Shown: piece by piece, positions 59,216-64,000 of the stretch
How the letters are laid out: every line of letters begins with the position of its first letter
How positions within the stretch are numbered: position 1 is the first letter of the stretch
Assembly (NCBI RefSeq): GCF_008042035.1
Contig: NZ_RDBL01000014.1
Location: 100,932 to 164,931, forward strand
DNA length: 64,000 bases
Source: Streptomyces sp. col6
GTDB taxonomy: Bacteria > Actinomycetota > Actinomycetes > Streptomycetales > Streptomycetaceae
Reading direction: 5' to 3'
Translations under genes and position numbers: made by a program
The notes under the pieces: model-generated
What the model saw: only the letters and a program-made list of their open reading frames with translations
What the model was told of the DNA's origin: nothing
Database searches by the model: none

Positions 59216-60244
59216 GTGGCCGAGACCGCCCGTCATCCCGAGCCCCGTTACGGCAACCGGCCGACCATGAAGGACGTGGCCGCCCGTGCCGGGGTGGGCC
59301 TGAAGACGGTCTCGCGCGTGGTCAACAGCGAACCGGGCGTCACCCCGGACACCGAGCGCCGCGTCCAGGAGGCCATCGAGGCCCTGGGCTTCCGCCGCAA
59401 CGACAGCGCGCGCGTGCTGCGCAAGGGCAGGACCGCCTCCATCGGACTGGTCCTGGAGGACCTCGCGGACCCCTTCTACGGGCCGCTGAGCCGCGCGGTG
59501 GAGGAGGTGGCCCGCGCGCACGGCGCCCTGCTCATCAACGGTTCCAGCGCCGAGGACCCGGAGCGCGAGCAGGAACTGGTCCTCGCCCTGTGCGCGCGCC
59601 GGGTGGACGGGCTGATCGTGATCCCGGCCGCCGACGACCACCGCTATCTGGAGCCGGAGATCAAGGCCGGGGTGGCGACCGTGTTCGTGGACCGCCCGGC
59701 CGGGCGCATCGAGGCGGACATGGTGCTCTCGGACAGCTTCGGCGGGGCCCGTGAGGGCGTCGCCCATCTGATCGCGCACGGCCACCGCCGGATCGGCTTC
59801 ATCGGCGACCAGCCGCGTATCCACACCGCGACCGAGCGTCTGCGCGGCTACCACGCGGCGATGGCGGAGGCGGGCATAACCGTCGAGGACTCCTGGGTCT
59901 CGCTCGGCCCCACGGACGCCGACCGGGTCCGTACCGCCGCCGAGACGATGCTCGGCGGCCCGGAACCCGTGACGGCGCTCTTCTCCGGCAACAACCGGGT
60001 GACGGTGACCGCGGTGCGCGTCCTGGCGGACCGGGAGCGCCCGGTCGCCCTGGTGGGCTTCGACGACATCGAGCTGGCGGACCTGCTCGGCATCACCGTC
60101 ATCTCCCAGGACGCGGCGGCGGTGGGCCGCACCGCCGCCGAGCACCTCTTCCGCCGCCTCGACGGGTCCGACCACACCCCGGCACGGGTGGAGCTGCCGA
60201 CCCGGCTGATCGCCCGCGGCTCCGGCGAAATCCCTCCGTCCTGA
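59216..60244 (+). CDS. LacI family transcriptional regulator
   Basis: A 342-residue repressor. The HTH and hinge (MKDVAARAGVGLKTVSRVVN, then FRRNDSARVLR) are followed by a periplasmic-binding-protein-like sensor domain (GLVLEDLADPFYGPL, DGLIVIPAADD, GFIGDQPRIHTATERLRGY, ALVGFDDIELADLL). GTG 59216 has AGGA at a suitable distance; the frame extends to 59108 across the operator. With the adjacent kinase, alpha-galactosidase and importer it forms a sugar-utilisation cluster, and it is the obvious candidate regulator. Confidence 0.93.
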   Translation: MAETARHPEPRYGNRPTMKDVAARAGVGLKTVSRVVNSEPGVTPDTERRVQEAIEALGFRRNDSARVLRKGRTASIGLVLEDLADPFYGPLSRAVEEVARAHGALLINGSSAEDPEREQELVLALCARRVDGLIVIPAADDHRYLEPEIKAGVATVFVDRPAGRIEADMVLSDSFGGAREGVAHLIAHGHRRIGFIGDQPRIHTATERLRGYHAAMAEAGITVEDSWVSLGPTDADRVRTAAETMLGGPEPVTALFSGNNRVTVTAVRVLADRERPVALVGFDDIELADLLGITVISQDAAAVGRTAAEHLFRRLDGSDHTPARVELPTRLIARGSGEIPPS

Positions 60245-60302
60245 ACGGAGTTGGGTACCCTGACGCGCCATGCAGCCGATCGGGGAAGGGTCCGGACATC
60301 AG

Positions 60303-61202
60303 ATGAGGGATCGCACACTGGAGGCTCTCGGTCTCGACGCGGCTCCGCGCGAGCATCCGCTGACCTACCCGGGGGCCTGGCCCGCCGAGTCGGGTCTGCT
60401 GCTCGGGGACACCTATCTGCGGCTGTCGCCGGAACCGGACACGGGCCTCGAACGGTGGCCGGTGGAGTGCGACGGGCCGGGAAGCGGGGTGCAGCTCGAC
60501 GAGATGCTCGCCGGCATGGGCGCGCCGCCGGTCGACGAGCGGACCCCGGTGCTGGCGATCGGCTCCAATGCCTGCCCGGGACAGCTCCGGTACAAGATGG
60601 CGGAACGGGGCCTCTCCTCGGTGATCCCCATGGTCATGGCGCGCGTGACGGGCATCGAGGCCGGCGTCTCCGCCCATGTGAGCCCGCTCGGCTACGTCTC
60701 GGCGTCGCCGTTCCACGCGCCGGGGCGGACGCGTGACCTGTTCGTCACGTGGCTGGACGCGGTCCAGCTGGAGCACGTCGATCACAGCGAGGGCGTCTTC
60801 CTCCCGGAGGGCGCGTACGACCGGGTCTTCCTGCCGGCCGACCGCTTCCCGGTGGAGATGCCGTCCGGTGAGCTCCTGAACGGCGTCCACGCGTACGTCC
60901 ACCGCCTGGGCGTGCTCGCCGACGGCACGGGCGCGCCCTGGGCCCATCCCGGGGAACGGCAGGTGCTCACGGAACTGATCGCCCGGTCGCGGCTGCTGCG
61001 CGAGTGGTTCGGCGGCACTCCGGAGGAATTCAGCGCCCGCGCGCTCGGCGACGCCCGGCTCTGCGAGAGGGGCACGCGGCTGCTCCGGGACGAGGGACGC
61101 ACCATGCGCTCCGGCCTGGAGTCCCTCGTCCCGGAGCGGGGCCCGTCGGCGCCCGCCCCCGAGCCGCCGGTGAGCACCGCCGGCGAGGGAGTCCCCGCCT
61201 GA
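60303..61202 (+). CDS. gamma-glutamylcyclotransferase-like hypothetical protein
   Basis: A ~299-residue protein. The AIGSNACPGQLRYKM block (about residues 84-98) resembles the YGSN-type substrate loop of the GGCT/AIG2-like fold, and the strand GYVSASPFHAPGRTRDLFVTWLDA follows. The expected catalytic Glu could be in the SEGVFLPEGAYDRVF region. I cannot name a substrate. ATG 60303 has GGGGAAGGG 12 bp upstream; ATG 60270 in the same frame is an alternative without a ribosome site. It is convergent with the DUF6986-type gene. Confidence 0.65.
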   Translation: MRDRTLEALGLDAAPREHPLTYPGAWPAESGLLLGDTYLRLSPEPDTGLERWPVECDGPGSGVQLDEMLAGMGAPPVDERTPVLAIGSNACPGQLRYKMAERGLSSVIPMVMARVTGIEAGVSAHVSPLGYVSASPFHAPGRTRDLFVTWLDAVQLEHVDHSEGVFLPEGAYDRVFLPADRFPVEMPSGELLNGVHAYVHRLGVLADGTGAPWAHPGERQVLTELIARSRLLREWFGGTPEEFSARALGDARLCERGTRLLRDEGRTMRSGLESLVPERGPSAPAPEPPVSTAGEGVPA

Positions 61203-61214
61203 CGCCCCGTCCGG

Positions 61215-62513
61215 CTACGGCGCCGTGACCGTCAGGGTGCCGCGCCGGGGCGAAGCGAAGGCGTCGAGGTCCGCACGAGTCAGGCCGGTCAGCCTCGCCA
61301 CCTCGTCGGTGTCCAGGGCGCCGCAGTCGATGCCGCGCAACAGGTAGCCGCTGAGGGCCTTGGCGGTGGCCGGTTCGTCCATCACGTCGCCGCCCGCCTT
61401 GGCGACGTACGCGGCGAGCCGGGCGGCGGCCTGCTCCAGGCCCTCGCGGTAGAACGTGTAGACGGCCGCGTACCGGGTCGGCAGGTGGCCGGGGTGCATG
61501 TCCCAGCCCTGGTAGTAGGCGCGGGCCAGGGCGCGCCGCGTGAGGCCGTAGTGCAGCCGCCAGGCCTCGTGGACCTGCGGGGTGGGGCCGACGGGCAGGA
61601 CGTTGGTCGAGCCGTCCGAGACGCGTACGCCGGTGCCCGCGGCGGCGACCTGCATGACGGCCTTGGCGTGGTCGGCGGCCGGGTGGTCGCTCGCCTGGTA
61701 CGCGGCGCTGACGCCGACGCAGGCGCTGTAGTCGAAGGTGCCGTAGTGCAGACCGGTGGCGCGCCCCCGCGCCGCGTCGATCATGCGGGCCACGGCGGCG
61801 GTGCCGTCGGCGGCCAGGATGGACTGGCTGGTCTCGATCTGGATCTCGAAGCCGAGCCGTCCGGCCGGCAGCCCGTGCGCCTGCTCGAAGGCTTCGAGGA
61901 GCTGGACGAAGGCGGTGACCTGCTCCGGGTACGTCACTTTCGGCAGGGTGAGGACCAGGCCTTCGGGGAGCCCGCCCGCCTGCATCAGACCGGTGAGGAA
62001 GACGTCCGTGGTGCGGATGCCCCGGTCGCGGACGGCGGCCTCCATGCACTTCATCCGGATGCCCATGTACGGCGCCGCCGTGCCGTTGGCGTACGCCTCC
62101 GAGACGAGCCGGGCCGCGCGGGCCGCCGCCTCGTCCTCCTCGGCGTCGGAGCGGGGTCCGTAGCCGTCCTCGAAGTCGATGCGCAGGTCCTCGACGGGCT
62201 CGCGCTCCAGCTTGGCGCGCACGCGGTCGTACACGGGGCCGGCCAGCTCGTCCGGGATGCCGAGGACCCCGGCGAGGGCCGATGCGTCGGGGGCGTGCTC
62301 GTCGAGCGCCTTCAGCGCCTCGTCGCCCCAGGTGCGCAGGGTGCCGGCCGTGAAGGTGTCACCCGGTACGTAGACCGTGTGCACGGGCTGGCGGGTGCCG
62401 GGGTCGCCCGGGTAGCGGCGGGCGAGTTCGGCGTCCACCGCCGCGAGGGACGCGCTGATCCCGTCGCTGACCGCACCGGCGAGGCTCGTCGCCACCTTCT
62501 CCTGCTGACCCAT
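61215..62513 (-). CDS. aldolase/citrate-lyase-like protein (DUF6986)
   Basis: A 432-residue protein of the phosphoenolpyruvate-mutase/HpcH barrel superfamily. The segment DLRIDFEDGYGPRSDAEEDE carries the metal/substrate-binding acidic cluster and FEIQIETSQSIL is the second motif. A later SDGSTNVLPVG region is typical of the group annotated DUF6986 in streptomycetes (from memory). A link to purine/glyoxylate metabolism is only an association. ATG 62513 has GGAGGG 7 bp upstream. The promoter region carries a TGTTTCC/GGAAACA palindrome. Confidence 0.8.
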   Translation of the reverse strand: MGQQEKVATSLAGAVSDGISASLAAVDAELARRYPGDPGTRQPVHTVYVPGDTFTAGTLRTWGDEALKALDEHAPDASALAGVLGIPDELAGPVYDRVRAKLEREPVEDLRIDFEDGYGPRSDAEEDEAAARAARLVSEAYANGTAAPYMGIRMKCMEAAVRDRGIRTTDVFLTGLMQAGGLPEGLVLTLPKVTYPEQVTAFVQLLEAFEQAHGLPAGRLGFEIQIETSQSILAADGTAAVARMIDAARGRATGLHYGTFDYSACVGVSAAYQASDHPAADHAKAVMQVAAAGTGVRVSDGSTNVLPVGPTPQVHEAWRLHYGLTRRALARAYYQGWDMHPGHLPTRYAAVYTFYREGLEQAAARLAAYVAKAGGDVMDEPATAKALSGYLLRGIDCGALDTDEVARLTGLTRADLDAFASPRRGTLTVTAP

Positions 62514-62537
62514 CGTCCGCACCCTCCACACTCCGAC

Positions 62538-62558
62538 TGTTTCCGCTTCCCGGAAACA
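62538..62558. promoter_or_regulatory. palindromic operator upstream of the DUF6986-type gene
   Basis: TGTTTCC and GGAAACA, separated by 7 bp, form a 21-bp inverted repeat 25 bp upstream of the start codon. On the minus strand TATACG follows as a -10-like box. The form is compatible with an IclR- or GntR-family site. Confidence 0.55.
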
Positions 62559-62621
62559 ACAATCCGTATAGTGAAGTTATAAGGCCACCGCATCCGAGTC
62601 AACGGTGTCCGGGAACGCCGC

Positions 62622-62653
62622 GGGGCCGCACGGTGTGTCCACCGTGCGGCCCC
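62622..62653 (-). terminator. terminator of etfA
   Basis: GGGGCCGCACGGTG and CACCGTGCGGCCCC, perfect 14-bp arms with a TGTC loop, lie just past the etfA stop codon. Confidence 0.85.
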
Positions 62654-62683
62654 GGGCCGTTGCTCGTACGCAACCGTCGGCGA

Positions 62684-63646
62684 TCAGCCCTTGCGGGTGT
62701 TGATCTCCTCGGTGAGCTGGGGGACGACGTCGAAGAGGTCGCCGACGACGCCGTAGTCGACGAGGTCGAAGATCGGGGCCTCGGCGTCCTTGTTGACCGC
62801 GACGATGGTCTTCGAGGTCTGCATGCCGGCACGGTGCTGGATCGCGCCGGAGATGCCGTTGGCGATGTAGAGCTGCGGCGAGACGGACTTGCCGGTCTGG
62901 CCGACCTGGTTGGTGTGCGGGTACCAGCCCGCGTCCACGGCGGCGCGCGAGGCGCCCACCGCGGCACCGAGCGAGTCCGCGAGGGCCTCGATGACCGCGA
63001 AGTTCTCCGCGCCGTTGACGCCACGGCCACCGGAGACCACGATCGCGGCCTCCGTCAGCTCCGGACGGCCCGTCGACTCACGCGGCGTACGCGAGAGCAC
63101 CTTCGTACCGGTGGCCTGCGCCGAGAAGGTGACCGCGAGGGTCTCGACGGCACCGGCGGCCGAGGCCGGCTCGACCGGGGCGGAGTTCGGCTTGACCGTG
63201 ATGACCGGAACGCCCTTGGAGACACGGGACTTGGTCGTGTACGAGGCGGCGAACGCGGACTGCGTGGCGACCGGGCCCGCGTCGCCGGCTTCCAGGTCGA
63301 CGGCGTCGGTGATGATGCCGGAACCGATACGGACCGCGAGACGCGCCGCGATCTCCTTGCCCTCCGCGGAGGAGGACAGCAGTACGGCGGCCGGGGACAC
63401 GGCGTCGAAGGCGGCCTGGAGGGCGTCCACCTTCGGCACCACGAGGTAGTCGGCGAACTCGGGGGCGTCGGCGGTCAGCACCTTGACCGCGCCGTGCTCG
63501 GCAAGCACGTCGACGGTGTCCGCGGCGCCGTTGCCCAGGGCGACGGCGACGGGCTCACCGATGCGGCGGGCGAGCGTGAGCAGCTCCAGAGTGGGCTTGC
63601 GGACGGCACCGTCCACGTGGTCGACATAGACGAGAACTTCAGCCAT
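62684..63646 (-). CDS. etfA: electron transfer flavoprotein, alpha subunit
   Basis: A 320-residue subunit that holds FAD and passes electrons from acyl-CoA dehydrogenases to the quinone pool. The N-terminal domain has VLVYVDHVDG. The C-terminal FAD domain has IVVSGGRGV, AGWYPHTNQVGQTGKSVSP and the ISGAIQHRAGM/IVAVNKDAEAPIF stretch. ATG 63646 is in the usual place. The upstream neighbour, 58 bp away on the same strand, is etfB, so the two form an operon. Confidence 0.97.
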   Translation of the reverse strand: MAEVLVYVDHVDGAVRKPTLELLTLARRIGEPVAVALGNGAADTVDVLAEHGAVKVLTADAPEFADYLVVPKVDALQAAFDAVSPAAVLLSSSAEGKEIAARLAVRIGSGIITDAVDLEAGDAGPVATQSAFAASYTTKSRVSKGVPVITVKPNSAPVEPASAAGAVETLAVTFSAQATGTKVLSRTPRESTGRPELTEAAIVVSGGRGVNGAENFAVIEALADSLGAAVGASRAAVDAGWYPHTNQVGQTGKSVSPQLYIANGISGAIQHRAGMQTSKTIVAVNKDAEAPIFDLVDYGVVGDLFDVVPQLTEEINTRKG

Positions 63647-63704
63647 GGGACTTCAATCTCCTGCGTGTACGAAGTAGGCGGGGGTGGTGAGGGAACAGCC
63701 GGGG

Positions 63705-64000
63705 CTAGATGAACTTCTGGCCGGCCAGGAACTCGGCCAGCTGCTTGCCGCCCTCGCCCTCGTCCTTCACGATCGTGCCCGCGGTACGGGCCGGACGCTC
63801 GGTCGCGGAATCGACCGCGGTCCACGCACCCGCCAGACCCACCTCGTCCGCGTCGATCCCCAGGTCGTCCAGATCCAGGGACTTCACCGGCTTCTTCTTC
63901 GCCGCCATGATCCCCTTGAACGACGGGTAACGGGCCTCACCCGACTGGTCGGTCACCGACACCACCGCCGGCAGCGACGCCTCCAGCTCCTCCGACGCAC
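63705..64000 (-). CDS. etfB: electron transfer flavoprotein, beta subunit (C-terminal part, cut by window end)
   Basis: The last ~98 residues of EtfB. The segment YPSFKGIMAAKKKPVKSLDL is the conserved AMP-binding/beta-signature end of the barrel, and the tail AEFLAGQKFI is typical. The N-terminus lies beyond 64000. It is the first gene of the etfBA operon. Confidence 0.93.
   Translation of the reverse strand, partial: ASEELEASLPAVVSVTDQSGEARYPSFKGIMAAKKKPVKSLDLDDLGIDADEVGLAGAWTAVDSATERPARTAGTIVKDEGEGGKQLAEFLAGQKFI

Noticed and set aside
1..64000. Complete insertion sequences, integrase genes, tRNA-type attachment sites and CRISPR arrays
   Set aside because: I looked for transposase or integrase signatures, clover-leaf tRNA sequences and regular repeat-spacer arrays and found none; the disturbed region appears to result from deletions and local copying rather than a visible mobile element.

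Overview
The window is about 64 kb of very high G+C actinobacterial chromosome and is almost certainly Streptomyces. Supporting signs are the strong third-position G/C bias, frequent GTG/TTG starts, mycothiol- and F420-type enzymes, a geranylgeranyl-reductase-family flavoprotein, a Tat-dependent sugar-binding lipoprotein, and a GH10+CBM13 xylanase very like S. lividans/S. olivaceoviridis XlnA. I see no rRNA, tRNA, CRISPR array, complete insertion sequence or prophage. The window is mostly ordinary streptomycete chromosome, with a disturbed accessory stretch at about 0.9-18 kb.

Left part (1-11.7 kb). A MarR regulator overlaps a clipped MFS exporter. A damaged xylan locus follows: a 106-codon internally deleted derivative of the xylanase gene, a catalase, a GH62 arabinofuranosidase divergent from a complete GH10 xylanase with TCGAAA-TTTCGA palindromes between them, then a fructosamine-kinase pseudogene. 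An AraC regulator, a STAS/anti-sigma ATPase pair facing each other, one unrecognised 273-residue protein and about 1.2 kb without convincing genes complete this part.

Middle part (11.7-36.6 kb). panD, a small acetyltransferase and an Asp/Glu-racemase-fold protein form one run. Two tandem MarR-type regulators and a DAP-decarboxylase-like PLP enzyme follow. At 16.05-17.25 kb lies the most unusual object in the window: one open frame fusing the front of a WYL-type repressor, a 221-bp segment copied in inverted orientation from the neighbouring epoxide hydrolase gene, and the C-terminal HTH of a PucR-type regulator. The two 221-bp copies are identical, in the same reading phase, and face each other across the divergent promoter, so recombination between them could reshuffle the two genes in frame. 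Beyond it are an MHS transporter, Nudix, Lnt, an O-antigen-ligase-like membrane protein, a glutamate-racemase-type enzyme, an HpnB-type glycosyltransferase, a TerD/TerA stress protein, a lipoprotein, a beta-helix/AAA+ ATPase fusion, a large membrane-bound hydrolase and a DeoR regulator.

Right part (36.6-64 kb). This holds a PLP beta-family (Cds1-like) enzyme, a sigma-regulatory ATPase, a TetR/cupin/DUF4865/phosphotriesterase-like operon, a ROK repressor divergent from an MFS exporter, and a TetR regulator divergent from a deazaflavin-dependent oxidoreductase with clear palindromic operators. A geranylgeranyl-reductase-family enzyme, M20 dipeptidase, MBL hydrolase and P-loop/Nudix fusion follow. 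An alpha-galactoside cluster comes next: ABC importer without its own ATPase, secreted GH27 alpha-galactosidase, ROK sugar kinase and LacI regulator with a perfect palindrome. A DUF6986-type aldolase-like protein and etfA/etfB (etfB cut by the window edge) end the window. Many convergent gene pairs are separated by strong stem-loops, listed as terminators.
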